From the NCBI GenBank assembly GCA_010645155.1, contig JAAGOF010000230.1, positions 127,734 through 191,733 on the forward strand: 64,000 nucleotides of DNA, in the 5' to 3' direction. This DNA comes from Tigriopus japonicus (Eukaryota > Arthropoda > Copepoda > Harpacticoida > Harpacticidae). Positions 46,001-58,790 of the stretch are shown here, one piece after another (the stretch's first letter is position 1; each line of letters opens with the position of its first letter). The position numbers and the translations under genes were made by a program. Under the pieces are notes generated by a model, which saw only the letters and a list, made by a program, of their open reading frames with translations, searched no databases and was not told where the DNA came from.

Positions 46001-46917
46001 GATCAATACGATACATATTCATAACGAGTAATGGTAGGAAAAAAATCGTTTGCTCTTAGTTCTCCACTTTTTAGATTAACATTCTCTGACTTTAACTTTA
46101 ATTAGGTTAGCATTAATCAAGCCTCTACAATTCCCTTTTTAAATAACTAATGTTCTACATACTTTTTTCTTGCATTATGTTCTATGATTTAGTTCAGGAT
46201 ACATTCAAGTTTATTTTATTAGGCAAAATTTTGTTCTTGATTAATCCAATTATCTAAAAATACTTTTGGTCACCCTGAAACATCACAGACATGAAAGGCA
46301 AGAAAGACTAGCAGAGGATAGGAGTTCCTTACCCTCTGAGTTGTGTAGTCCTCTGGCAAGAGCTATTCGAAACTGGAAGAAGTTTTGGCACCTATGAATG
46401 GATATTCTTTTACCATTGTTTCTGCCACTATCAACAAATACTGAATTGCAAAAGAAGCAAATTGCGGCCAGTTTTTTTTCGACCCTCTTCTGAATTCGAG
46501 GAGCTCAATATCCAGATGGAATCGCCATTGACCTCGTTGCATTTTGGCCCGATCACTCTTTTTGGGGGATAGCTTTTTATTGGGATGAATTATGTACACA
46601 TTGTGCTTTGAATTACTCACACTGCTCAAATTGGATTTTCCAGGTAAGCAAGCACGCTCGCGCCAAAATGAATCAAGTGAACGTGGTTTGTTGGGATCAA
46701 CAAACCTCTACATACCACATACTCATCCCGTGAGAATGAATGAAGGTTCTATTGTTGAAATTATCCTATCGTAAAGCTCGAGAGGAAGTGAGTATCCACA
46801 AAAGATTTACAATCTAGATTGTCTGATTGTAAAATACAGGGAAAAAACACAACCTAGGGAACTAGAGAACATGGCAAAAAGGGGAAATGGCACATTTTCG
46901 GCCCCCTTTTTTCTAGT
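40027..46917 (+). other. Kinase intron, long stretch with nothing recognised
   Basis: Almost 7 kb of AT-rich intron. Short simple runs occur (a poly-C run at 44590-44599 and GA repeats near 43462-43476). The largest open frame (41468-41938, minus, 156 codons) has no domain I know and is probably chance or decayed. Confidence 0.45.
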
Positions 46918-46919
46918 TA

Positions 46920-47502
46920 CGAGGGGTATCCAGACTAGAGGTAGACTGGGCCTATAACTCGTCAGCAAGTGCGATTTTTAGATGCTTGATCAAGAACCGA
47001 AATCCAGATTTATTTGTTATGAGCAGATGTTATTTTGCATGGTTTGTTGTAAGGCAATTATGTTTGAACTTATGATTTAATTAGACAAGGTATGTTGGTC
47101 TATATGTATACATAGAAAATAAGCTTCAAAAGCGAGCAACAAGTCAAAAATCAAGTACACTGTAAAGCCAAGACGTTTCACATCAAAAATTACCACTTTT
47201 TTACCTCAAATATTCATCAAATATTGGTATGGGTGGTTGAACAACGTCTTAACTTTCCAGCATAATGGATTTTAACGTGTTTCTTGCTCTTGACATCGAT
47301 GTTCAAAAACGTGCAGGGGTCGCCCAACATACCTTTTCTAAATAAATCATAACTTTGAACTGAATTACCTGACAACAAATCATGTAAAATATCATCTTCT
47401 CAAAAGAGATATATCTTGATTTTGATTGTTCATCAAGCATCTAAAAATCGCACTTGTTAACGAGCTACAGGCCCAGTCTACCTCTAGTCTGGAGACCCCA
47501 CG
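46920..47502. mobile_element. Tc1/mariner-like MITE with ~85-bp inverted repeats
   Basis: The left end CGAGGGGTATCCAGACTAGA and right end (reversed) CGTGGGGTCTCCAGACTAGA match over about 85 bp, including AAGTGCGATTTTTAGATGCT. TA dinucleotides flank both sides (46918-46919, 47503-47504). The 583-bp interior is non-coding and is partly repeated at 56745-56905. Confidence 0.85.
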
Positions 47503-47504
47503 TA

Positions 47505-48967
47505 CTAGAGGCACCCTCCATCATTTCAGACGTTAGATATGAAACGATAAATGCGCTTTCTATTGTTTGGCTATCTTATTTTGAAGTAGTATATTTTCAT
47601 TGATATTGATTGTTCCCATTTAGACAAAAATAATCTTGCTATTGCATGATTTTGCTTAGTTGTAGCCTTGTCTAAATTGAAAAAGAAAAAGAGTCGGTTG
47701 CTTTACAATTTATCTTTGCGAGCCATCAGATTTTGAGAACATTGTTATCTTTCAGGATAAAATCTAGGAATGTTGATGAAATTGAAGATGATTAACAACT
47801 CTTCATTTGAATCATCACATTGATATATATGAGAATACTTTGAAAACTTCTTTCATTTGCATCAGCTACATTAAAACGTGGTCAATTGTCCTTGATGAAA
47901 TCTCAATAAACAATAAAGCCACATCAAAAACCCACACTCTATCTAATGGCGAAAAGTGCTTTGGTGATTAAAATCATCTACCATAAACAATATAAAGTGG
48001 TCTTCTTGACAATTTTCAAGCCTTGTTTTAAAACAATTTCAGAAATCATTCATTGTAAATACATCGTATAAGGGGATTTTGTTCAAATTATTGGTGCAAC
48101 TATTTCAGCTTTGCCAAAAAAAGTTGAGTTTAATTTAACATCTAGTCTGGCAAGAAGAGCTTGAGCATTAAATTGACCCCTTTTCATGCATGAAACTAGC
48201 ACTTTTTTGCACTTTGCTAATAACAAGGTTTCTCAACATTTCTTGTTTTTTCGCTCGTGTCCAAGGTAGTTGGCAATGTAAGTAGGTGGACTTATAATTG
48301 GCCTGTCAGCTGTTTCCGCTCATTTTTGAGCCCTCTTTAACATATCCTTCCAATAAAAAAGGGCCAGATGGATTGTTACGGTCAGATTTGAAATCTAGAT
48401 TCCACCGCCTTCTTTTTTCTGGAGCTAGAATCGCCATTGAATAATTGTATTCATTTCAAGAGGCATGGGTGACGGAGTGAGTGCTTTCAATCAAAACATA
48501 TCCAACACTTCAGGCGTGAAAATAGCTGTGGAAGTGTAAACAAATTTCTGCTCGTGTCTGGATAGATATAAATGTATCAAAATCGGCCTACATGTGTATA
48601 ATTGTTCGCCACTCATGACCTCCAATTGCTCCTTGAGTGAAGTGCTCGCAGGCAAATTTTCCCGAGTTAACAAACTTTGAACGAACGAACAACGAACGAG
48701 AGGAGAAGGAGCGCTTGAACTCAGACACTTGAGACAGAGAGAACAAGTACTTTTGCTCACGCGTGTGCTTCACAAGTGCTCTCGCCATTCCTTGCATGAA
48801 ACGCCAGAAATGTACACTTGTAGAGGACCGAGTACACACTTGTTGAGAGACCAATGACTTGAACTTCATAATATATTAGATTAAATTAGACATTTGGTTT
48901 ATTTTTTTTACATTAGAAGCAATGTCCTTTCATCAGCAAAGATCAATGAAAAAAGACATTTTTTTTC
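47505..48967 (+). other. Kinase intron, no feature recognised
   Basis: AT-rich intron. 48,590-48,850 is richer in GC with short open frames on the minus strand, but no exon can be defended. Confidence 0.45.
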
Positions 48968-48975
48968 ATCTAGAA

Positions 48976-49224
48976 CAGTGGTCGGCAACCGTTTTTGTGT
49001 CAAGGCCCACCAAATTTGGTTTGGTGACGTCGGGGCCCACCATACAGATGGTGGCAAGTTCATGGGCCCACAAATTAACAATCAATGACCTTTGGGCTCA
49101 CAAATACAGTACTATGGATGACTCTTGGGCCCATTTTTTTAGGATTTTCCTCATTGCTCGTGGGCCCACCAACAATCACCCTTAGGCCCACATATGGGCC
49201 GCGGCCCACCGTTTGCCGCCCCTG
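48976..49224. mobile_element. Family C hAT MITE, copy 3
   Basis: The 249-bp element starts CAGTGGTCGGCAACC and ends GTTTGCCGCCCCTG. It has the perfect 8-bp duplication ATCTAGAA at 48968-48975 and 49225-49232. It lies in the same orientation as the copy at 12147 and is almost the same length. Confidence 0.92.
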
Positions 49225-49232
49225 ATCTAGAA

Positions 49233-52200
49233 CTTTGCCAATTTCAGGCAATATTTTCAGCTTAATTTTTATTACAGTCATTGATAGTGTTCTTATATTT
49301 ATAAGGTACATCATCAATTCATTTCATCAATTATTAGATCATATATTTTGTATTTGCCGATGCATGCTTGAAGCACTTTATCAATGGACTTCCACCCTTT
49401 TTGAGACTTTTCAACGTTTTTAGGATTGTAAAAGACGTCATATGAATGTCAGCTTCTACGTAATAGATGCTTAACCAAAAATTTGTTTAGAAGGTCTCTA
49501 ACAGGCTTAAAGTATGCTTGAAGTCAATAATGTGTGTATACTTAATGTGTGTATAGTGTTAACTATACATACTTGTGTGTTCGCGTTCAGACACAACATA
49601 TGAGCGAGCTATTGAGTTCATTGCTGCATTTTGTACAAATGAAGAAACCAGAGGTGTTAGGTGGAAAACAACTTTTCCTTTGATATTTTTTGTCGCACAT
49701 TTTTATTCTATAATGTTATGCTTCTCTGTTATTCTAGTCCAATTCAATTCCATCAACTCAAATTTACACAGATAACCTTGCATTGGTCTGTACTAGACAT
49801 GCAGTGACACAAATTAAGATGACAAGCTTTGCCAATATATCTTATATGCTTACCTTTGCCTATTTGCAAAATCTCAATGCAAAGGAAGAGAAATTCAGGA
49901 TAGGCAAATAAATTAAATTTTAAAGTTGGTTGAAAGTTACCTTTGTAATTGTTGATCATAAATAATAATACTGATATACTTGATTTTACCTTTAAATGCA
50001 CATTTTTGTGTGTTTTTTTGTCATTGAAATCACGGGATGAAAATGAAAATAATGCTGTGGTCAGGAATTGTCATGAAATCGTGAAATAGTCTTTTGATTA
50101 ATCAAACCAAATGGCAATTTGAAAAACTCTAAGATAACCCAAACAACACTGAACAAACATCTCTGAACTGATTCCTATCTAAAACAAGTGCAAAAGGTTA
50201 AACGTCAACAAATGTTTCCATCCGATATTCTTTCCTTTGCCTGAACCTGATTTCAACTTCATATACCAATGAAAGGGATCCAAGAATAACTTTGACCTAC
50301 AAGTGTAAATCAAATGGAAGGTATCAAGGTGCTGGAGTGCAGAGCAGACCATCAGCTGAGTTGAGAGGGAGGGAGGGAGGGAGGCCTGTAAATCCAGCGC
50401 TGCAACCAGAGTGACGGACCCAAGCAAGGGGGATCGATTCTGGTTGCGAGGCAAGCTTAGACTTAGTTCGGTGTTCTTGGCTTCCGAAGGAAGAGCCCCT
50501 TGATTGACATGGACTTGATTGCTTATTAACCAAAAGACTCTGGATTGTTTATAGTGTGATGTGCTGTGAAGTGTTGTGAAAGTTAGTTTAGAGAAAAGCA
50601 AGTGAGGAGAGAAACGGCGCATCTTTCCAAAGTGTTCGGAGTCTAAATGAGGCACTTGGACGAGCAAGAGCAAAGAGAGTCTATCTAAGCGTCAAACCAG
50701 TATTTCAAGGATACTACCCTCCGGGTTTCCCTTTAAGATTGTCTTTTTGACTGAACTGTAGCACACGTTTGAAAGACAGGATATGAGTTTTATGTTGCTG
50801 AGTTTTTGTCGGTGGAAAGATTCCTCGGAGATTTCTACGATAGACTTTTGGAGTTGTCTTTTTTGTTCAAGTTCGTGGTCATTGATGGATGGTAGTGTTT
50901 GCCATGAAATCAGAAGGTTGGAAACAAATTGTTTGCGAGGAACCACGAGAATTGGAGGGCTTTGTGGAGAGAATGGTCTTCTTTTAACTCAACGTGTCCC
51001 TCATGAAGTGGGATTATTAACCACTTTACCAGAGATGAAACATCTGAGGGTAAATGGACAAATGTTTTAGAGGTCGGTCGAGATTATGTCAATACTCTCA
51101 AGAGATGTCTCTAGACTGAATGAACATTTGACATTGACAGACAAGAATACAATGGCAGCGGACGACGAACTGGAAGTTGTTGTGAAGTAAATAGTAATTG
51201 CACACGGGATTGCTAGCAGCGGAAAAAAATGTTCGTTTTTGCATGACGATAGAGCACATTTTTGCGATCTGAAACCGCGATAACAATGGTTACAAGTGTT
51301 AGAACCGACGGTGCACTCACTTCTCTTCTTGTTCTATTGAAACCGCCGTGATTGAGTAGCTTACTTTTATGGAAGTAAATATCGATAATTACCGGCATAA
51401 CCGATTTTTAAAGGTGATTATTTGGCCTTGAAAATGTCTCGCAATGAGTAAATCTCGTGTCGGATTTCAATTATCACGCAAGTATTTTGTGACTTCCAGT
51501 TTAGGCCCTTAAGAAGGTGTTTTTTTAGCGCAAACATCTATGGTTGGATATCTTTCGTGGGACCGCATCTCACATCCAGACACGCCCTTTAGCATTGGAT
51601 TGTCGGAAAAGAAAACCTATTCACGCCTTCCAAACCACTTCTAAGGGGAAAATGAAATTGCAGAAAATTGAATTGAGGCGTTGAACTGGAACTGAAAATG
51701 CGCTGCCCACAGTCTGTCAGAGATATGGGGAAAATGGTCACAAATATCTGGAAGAAGCGACGATAATCCTTCCTAATTTGATTCTGATATCACGGGAGCG
51801 ACTCCGGGGCAAATTAGGTCTTGAGGGCCCATTAACTCAAAGCCGGTTTCTTTCACCTCTTAATCAGTGACGAGTTCCAACTAATAGATTCATTAGGACC
51901 CTGAAATTACGGTCTCGGCACCTTTAGAGAAGAGCCGCTTTGATAAAAGGAAGAACCGGTGACGTGACATTACTTTTGGTGTTTAGCACTTCATTCGCAT
52001 TATACGGATTCATCGCGTCAGGGCAAGTTAATGCATCTGGTATTTGAAGGGAGATTGGTGTAACTTTGTATCTGGTTAATTAACACCTGCCCTAGTTTGA
52101 CTTGAGGACGTCGTTGGCGACCCACAAACTCTCAATCCCAGTAAGGTTTGGGTAGCATCTTGGTGGTTCACATCTGTGGTTATCTGAGACAAGGATCACA

Positions 52201-52494
52201 CCATCATCAAGTTTGTGAGACACGGAATCAAGGTCGAGCCTCTGGGTTGTCTTGAGTCGTTTCGCACCTGATCAAAATTGGCATTGTTATCATTATTTGA
52301 GATTCAAGACCTCGTCAAGTGACAATACTTTCGTACATGGTTAAACTTCGTGATTCTGCTCAAAATAGGTCGCGTAGCAATCACTGGTAAAAACGCCTCC
52401 GAGCACTTTGGACTCATTCCTATAACCTAGGACACAGAAAAGTTTGTTGTGTTGGCAAAGTACATCTGCGTAAACAGTTATATCTCAGACCACC
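49233..52494 (+). other. Kinase intron and upstream region of the I-beta-like exon
   Basis: No exon is recognised before 52495. A GAGG tandem run sits near 50366-50385. The last 1 kb is less AT-rich and may hold the promoter and leader of the second kinase transcript. CAGTTATATCTCAG just before ACCACCATGG could be a weak acceptor. Confidence 0.4.
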
Positions 52495-52916
52495 ATGGCC
52501 TCTTTGAGAGAGCTACAAAAGTCCCTTGGCCTCAAGATTGAAGAGGTCAAGCAGCGGGACTCACTTATCGATTCGCTTGAACGTGAAATCCGCCAACGCG
52601 ATCGACAAATCACGGCCATGCAAGCTGAATTGGACAAGTTCAAGCAGATCTTGAAGCCCATGACCCAACAATTGGCCCAGAACATGTCCATTCAGGCCAT
52701 GGTCTTGGATGATAACTACAGGCCATCGCCTCCGGGTCGTGATGGACATGGGCCTTTGGGCTTGAGCTCTTTGGGGAGTGGGCTTCACAAGGCCAAGGAC
52801 AAGATTGAGGGCGTGGCAAATCGAATGAAGAGGATTGCCATCTCTGCCGAGCCCACCAAGAAAGGTCTAGTCAACGCCAAGGACATGATCATCACCCGTA
52901 TTGAGAAGGGAGATGT
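52495..52916 (+). CDS. for: cGMP-dependent protein kinase, alternative first exon (I-beta-like)
   Basis: This is the second isoform-specific N-terminus of protein kinase G, 140 complete codons. The start MASLRELQKSLGLKIEEVKQ and RDSLIDSLEREIRQRDRQIT (residues 1-40) closely follow the leucine zipper of vertebrate PRKG1 I-beta (LQ..L..KIEEL.QRD.LID.LE). The zipper ends in AELDKFKQILKPMTQQL. A linker with RPSPPGRDGHGPLGLSSLGS and a basic block come next, then RIAISAEPTKK, the I-beta-type autoinhibitory site (RQAISAEPT in vertebrates). The context ACCACCATGG makes the start very likely. The donor GATGT|GTAAGT is in phase 2 and joins 53545 to read [10 protein letters not shown]. The two first exons, 20 kb apart, imply separate promoters. 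Confidence 0.96.
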
Positions 52917-53544
52917 GTAAGTTTCTCATGATAAATTTGACAAGGCTCAAATAAATGAACCGATTAAAATTGGCCATTTTTCCTTGCTATAGAATCATTC
53001 ATAGATTTCTAAATGACTGGATATTGGATGACGGTAAAACAGTACATTGAGTGGTCTCATGGCAATTGAACACCGATCGGTTTATTATACCATTTTATCA
53101 TCCAAGCGGTCGATCGTCTGACATCCAGTAGTTTAGAATTCTATAAACCATTATTTCAATGCATGGATTTTGATATAGCTACAAAATTCAAACCATCATC
53201 AACAACATTGTTTTAAGGATTTTATGGTAAATAACCTGCAAAAGACAAAAAAGGCGAAAAAAAGAAAAATATCTTTGATTAAAAAATGAGGGAAGTTTTT
53301 TACTAGTGAAAAAAAAACAGTATGACGTGTCGAATTCGTGTTTGTATTCCTCCAACGAGAAGTGACTTTTCAATCGGTACTCTCATCTGCTTTGCAAATT
53401 GATCGTGGATTGATTGCTTTCGTGATGATGACTTGCTCAAAAAGGGTTTAGACAAATCATCATCATCATCATCATCTGAATTTAAAGCGTTCATCACATC
53501 TTTTGTCAGGCTTAACGTTGTCCCCTTTTGATTTGATTTTCTAG
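52917..53544 (+). other. Kinase intron
   Basis: This 628-bp intron lies between the I-beta-like first exon and the shared exon. It contains a CAT repeat at 53457-53476 and ends in a T-rich acceptor (TTTGATTTTCTAG). Confidence 0.75.
53457..53476. repeat. CAT trinucleotide repeat
   Basis: About six perfect CAT units lie in the intron, 70 bases before the shared kinase exon. Confidence 0.9.
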
Positions 53545-53711
53545 CTCGCGCAACCTCATCAAGTCGGCCATTATGGACAATGACTTCATGAAAAACCTGG
53601 AATCCACTCAAATCAAGGAGATTGTTGATTGCATGTACCCAATTGAGTACACACGAGGATCCTTGATCATCAAAGAAGGCGATGTGGGAAGCATCGTGTA
53701 TGTCATGGAAG
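53545..53711 (+). CDS. for: cGMP-dependent protein kinase, first shared exon
   Basis: The exon follows acceptor TTTGATTTTCTAG and ends GGAAG|GTAAGT. It encodes [20 protein letters not shown] then [20 protein letters not shown] and [16 protein letters not shown]. This is the segment linking the N-terminus to the first cyclic-nucleotide-binding domain and that domain's opening strands, nearly residue for residue as in vertebrate PRKG1 ([35 protein letters not shown]). The exon begins with one base that completes the codon left by either first exon. The rest of the first cGMP site (GELAILYNC block), the second site and the kinase domain are expected downstream but no such exon was found before 64000. 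Confidence 0.96.
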
Positions 53712-56700
53712 GTAAGTGTGTCCAGAAAAATACTTCATAATAACTTGTTAGGCAAAAAAGGTGTGCGTCTGGACAACCTCCTCTTCAATGGGCTCGCGTT
53801 TCACGTTGTGCTTGATGGAGCTTGACTTATTTTCAAAACTTGGTGCCCACGATTGATCAGAAAAAAACGAAGGGAAGGTTCGTGTGGTCTAGAGTATCAC
53901 TGGGTGTAGTAGGTCGTTTGGGTTTGGAAACCTCCAAAATTGGCGACGATAAGGATTTCTTGACATGTCAAAAAAGAGTCCCATCGTTCCCAAGACTCCC
54001 ACGCTTCCCACAAGAAGTTGGCATGACCAAATTTAAGCTCAGAAATGATGATCACACTTAATCTTTTTTTCCAGTTCCGAGATTCTAGAGCCAACCAAGG
54101 AAAAAAGTCAAGCTTCCTTGCCTTTTAAATTGTATCTTGATTTGAACCCCGAACTTTAGAGCACTGACTGACCTCAAGCCACGGAAGCCGTTCTGAAACA
54201 ACTAAAACTAAATAAGCAAAACTAACCCTAGCATCGTTTCAAAATGGTTTATTGTCAGTTCGATTGTTCGATTGTTAGGAAAAACTACTCCAGCAATGCT
54301 CATTGTTTGTGGGGAAACGCAAAAAGGAGAGACATCATTTTGGTAAATCTGAGTTCTTTTTCCAATGCAATCTCAAGCAAGATTTAAGGTTTACATTGTC
54401 CCATGTAGTGTCTTATTAGGAAGATTCAACATTATTTTGTCAACAAAGCTTGTTAATTGTACATTGATCATTCAAAAGGTCGGATGTTAAGTGCACTAAT
54501 TCAAATACTTCGAGCCTATTGAAGTAACGTAAAAATAACCATGCTCAAGCATGGCTTTAGTACAAAAGTTGCGTTAAAGGCCAGCTTATGCATAAAAACT
54601 ACACTTGAGTATGGCTATTTTTACCATGTTTTGGTATTGACAACCACACAAAGGATCTTTAGTGTTCTTGGGAGCTTTGTGCTCGCCCGGAGAAGCAATG
54701 TCACCTCGAAAATCGGAACCGTTCTTTCTGCATTGCTTAGTAGGGGGAAAACTGAAAAATGGAGATAGACTGGTTTTAGAAAGTCATTTTTGACTCCAAT
54801 ACCCTTCCATGAACTTTCTATTTCTTAAAGGTTTTGTTTAAGAAATAATCAGGCTAAAATGTCGGATTTCTTTGGCGTTAGGTGAAGAAAAACACTTAAA
54901 GAATCTTGATTTTATGGTCGAACAAACGAACTTAGTGTGTACTTGATCAACTAGGAATACTTCAATCCGTCGATACTAGAGCTATTTCAATTAGTGTCCC
55001 TAACATCACATATAGAGTTAGTAATAGAGCATTCAAAATAAGCTCTGAATGACCCCTAGGGATCCTGCAAACCTGAATATACTAGATGAAGCACAGATAT
55101 CCACAGATGCGAGATACTTGCCTATTTAGGATGACAATTTTCATAGATAGCTGACCAAAGGTTTCCAGAATATTATTTAAAGTTCCAACGATTATTCCCA
55201 CGAGTATGGGGAATGAAAAAAAGTATGTCTAAAATGCAGAAAAGGTATAACGTGGAGCAATGCTTAAGTCTTTATTTCTCAAAGTAGCTTGTTCATGATT
55301 TGCAAAAAATGGCCAAATTTAGAAAAGGCAACATGTCACACTGAAATATCTAGTAATTTAGCAAATTAATGAACACAGTATATAGTTATTCAAGTTATTC
55401 TTACCTTCATGTACTTCAACTCTTTGAATTGCACTTGTACTATGAAAAAACGACTTTGCTCAGTAGAACAGATTACAATCGAGCGGTCCAGGCCAACCTT
55501 AAAAGCGGCTTACAAAACGATAAAGAGGACTGGTCCAGCATGCCGTATCTGTCAATATCTGTGAGATGAGATTGTTTGTGACACTAATCCATGCCTCCAT
55601 CTGGCGGCAAATGTATTTAATTGCGATTGATGAAGTCAATACATCGATGTAGGACTTTATGGACCGAGGTATTTATTTCTTAAACTCGTTGTCACTCTTT
55701 GAAGAGACTAATCAAAATGGGAATGAATGAGAGTGGCTATCTCTTCAGTCAGTGTCTCAAGTGCGGGTAATTCTTGGCACTCTCCATATTCGTTTATCGC
55801 TAACTCCGTATCAGATAAGAAACCTTATGCGGTGTTTCGCTGCTTTGCAAGTCCAAATGAATGTTGGTATCTGACCTCTCTCGCATTTGGTGTGATATTG
55901 GTGAGGAGAACACCATAACTTTTGGACCGCTCATCAATCCTTGAAGGGTTCAATTCGATATCTATGGTACTATCAGGAGCCCAGATGCAAAATTTAAATG
56001 GACGGGAAACCTGGCCTAAAACAATGAAGTTGTTTAAACATCACGAGAGATCCTTCCAATACTAGAAATAATGCGAACACCGCCCACTCAAAAACCATCA
56101 CTGTCGAAATTAGACGCTCAGGATAAGGTTGACAAGCCAAATTATTATTTGCAAAAACCCCTACATTATTCACGCTCAAACGCTCCCATTACACTATCAA
56201 CTCCTTCTGAGAAGCCGTTCGCGAATTGAGAGCGCGAAATTTGAAATGAGCGTTATCAGAGTGTGCAAGTGCAGAACTGGTTCAAGTTGATCACAAATAG
56301 ATCTGGATTGGCATTTTTCAACAGTGGAGCATTCAATGCATTCACCTTTAGGAAGGGCAGAGAAATTATATTGCCCATGGCGTCGTGAAGCGAACGAACA
56401 CTTCCCTGATATAGTACTGTGAGCAAAGCACGGTTTTACCACGAGCCATGAGAAGGAGTCAAAAGGCTTTTTTGATGCCACTCCAATTCCAGACCTGGCC
56501 AAGATTGCCCAATGCAGATAACTTGAATCCCCACCAATACACAGATACGCTTTCAACACCGACATTCCATCCGTGGATGACGATGATCTCGTGATTTTTC
56601 GATCCCACAAGTCAATCAAAACGACTCATTTGCACTCCGAACCCCTTTTTTATCGTCAAAAGTAAGTTGGTCAACAAGATGTAAAGAATACAATTCTCTT

Positions 56701-56744
56701 CTTAAAAGACATGCTGTTAAGATTTAAATTTTCACACAACCGCC
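53712..56744 (+). other. Presumed kinase intron, nothing recognised
   Basis: No exon with cyclic-nucleotide-binding or kinase motifs is readable. A minus-strand open frame at 56197-56619 (140 codons) is unrecognised and lacks exon context. Confidence 0.45.
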
Positions 56745-56905
56745 TTTTAGGCCTGGGCCACAATATTGGATTTTGACGAGTTTCTCGTTCTTAATGCCCA
56801 TTTCTTGAAACATGCAGGGGTCGCCCAATATACCTTGTCAAATGAAATCATAACTTTGAATAAATTCCTACCAACAAACTGTAGAATAGCATTTGCTCAT
56901 TGTAG
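56745..56905 (-). mobile_element. Fragment related to the Tc1-like MITE at 46920
   Basis: The segment shares TGCAGGGGTCGCCCAA(C/T)ATACC, AAATCATAACTTTGAA and GGATTTT(A/G)ACG with 47265-47400 in the same order and orientation. The terminal repeats are absent. Confidence 0.6.
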
Positions 56906-57038
56906 ACAAATCTTTATTTCCTTTTTTGCATAAATCCGAAAACTGCAATTTAACAAATGTCAGTAAAAATTAATGTGTTTGGTAGCTTTCGTGACACTTT
57001 TTAGGGTTGATTTTTTGCCCTACGAACATTTGGAAATG

Positions 57039-57359
57039 CAGGGTGATTCATGAATTCTGAACAATTTACAAAAATCAACCAAAAGTTGCTGGAGAATGAT
57101 TTAGCAACATTTGACCAAAATGAAAGGGTTTTTTGAAAAAAATCAATAAAATGAAGCAATTTCTTGCCTTTTTGCCTGTTTAGTAAAACACGCTAATTTT
57201 TAAGCTTTATCCACTTTGCTGAATTGAGCTCATAAGTAGCCTCTTATACGTATGTTAGCTCTTCAAATGGTTATGCTTCCTTATCAAATGCATTGTCTAT
57301 TCAAAATTTTGTTTTAGAAACAAAAACGTCCAGAATTCCAATTTGAAGGGTCCACCCTG
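57039..57359. mobile_element. Mariner-like MITE with CAGGGTG ends
   Basis: The left CAGGGTGATTCATGAATTCT and the right end, reversed CAGGGTGGACCC followed by ATTGGAATTCTGGAC, are imperfect inverted repeats. The centre is AT-rich and non-coding. A TA follows the right end only. Confidence 0.5.
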
Positions 57360-57360
57360 T

Positions 57361-58230
57361 AATTTTACTTGACAAACCATGATGCGTGGTGAGCACGCCG
57401 ATAACAAGATGTTATTTGATGGTTCTTTTCGGTGTCATTGTGCTAATTAAGGCAGGTTTTTTATGGGAGGCTTCAAGGGGAATCATTTGGAATCCATTTA
57501 GTATGCCCATAAACTCAACTTTCTCTTCATTATGAAACCTAATCTCACCTTAAGAAGGCAGGAGCAAGCCGCCCGGACTTCTTGATTCATCATCCCGAAA
57601 TTTGGCCTTTTAACCGCTGATTTTCGGCGCCATTTTTGGCACCTTCTCTGCAAAGCAAATAAAGACGAAATATACTGGAGCACACTCCTACAATCAGTTA
57701 GTCAGTCACTCTGGAAGTGGTGGTGAAATTTGGTCACTGATGAGGGTGATTGGCTTCGTTCTCCATCCACCCACCATTGTCTGGCGATGTTATCGCCTCA
57801 ACCCGTGACGAATATGTCGTCGATCCCATCCGAAAAGGTTTTTCATTTATGTATCTGAACAACCAGACTCGGCGTTTCTCGTTTCTTTATTGAACCTATG
57901 TCCTTGCTAGCGGTTATTGGACTCGACTTATCTCTTTAACTACATAGATGGCTCCGATTTTTCGAGGGTGAAATCCAGACCCAAATGGCTGGAATCTATT
58001 CTGATTTTGATGGGTAGTTTTGTTGGACGAGCTAACTCACAAATGGAAAGAGTTCAAAAATTGAAATATTTGCCGTATGCTTTTCTAAATTGAGCTTTTC
58101 AAGATTTGCTTTAATGGGCATATTTTGGGGAGACCTTTACATAATGCACTCGATCTTTCCAATCATCTTAAAAGAAAAACTATTAGGTGTTTAAGATTTG
58201 ACGTCTGGGAAACGTTGTTTTACCGAGTAA
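57361..58230. other. No recognisable feature
   Basis: Unassigned sequence; no exon borders or repeats noted. Confidence 0.4.
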
Positions 58231-58249
58231 TTTTAACTGAAGTCATTAA

Positions 58250-58790
58250 TAAGGCTCGGATCAAATTGCATTTTTCTGCTGCAAGTTGCAGGTTTTTTAA
58301 GAAACAAAGTTGCAATTATTTTTGCCGAAAGTTGCAGTAAAGTCGACGAAAAAAATTGCCATCATTTGACCTAAATTGTCGCTTTTTTAAGACCCAGATA
58401 TACGAGGACTGGCCAACAATGTGTTAAAGTGGGCCTCAAAATTTCAATTTTGGCCATTTATTTCACATTTGTCACCAAAAAAAAACAAGAAATGAGAAAT
58501 TCTGTAAAAAAATGCATTGTGCGTTATTGAAGAACTCAGTCTTGATTTGCACTAATCATTTCAAAATTAACAAACAATATGTAGGAAATTGTGTAATATT
58601 ATGAATGAAATATTAATAGTAGTAATATGTTTTCCTGAATTTAATGATGATGTTTCAAGGAATACCAAAACTTGTGGTTTTTACGAAGACTTCAGATAGT
58701 TGCTAAGTTTAACAGAAAAAAACATTACAAATTGCCCCTTTGATGCAAGTTGCATGTTACAACTTTGTCGGAGCCCTTCTTACTTTTGTT
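58250..58790. mobile_element. Possible MITE with GGCTC(C/G)GA ends
   Basis: The left AAGGCTCGGATCAAATTGCA and the reverse of the right end AAGGGCTCCGACAAAGTTG resemble each other, and GCAAGTTGCA recurs inside both ends. A similar end (GTTTGTCGGAGCCCC) occurs at 26,150. Boundaries and duplication are unclear. Confidence 0.35.

Noticed and set aside
50179..50673. 164-codon minus-strand open frame
   Set aside because: No motif. It includes a GAGG simple repeat and lies in the kinase intron.
56197..56619. 140-codon minus-strand open frame
   Set aside because: No recognised domain and no exon context. It would need RNA evidence.
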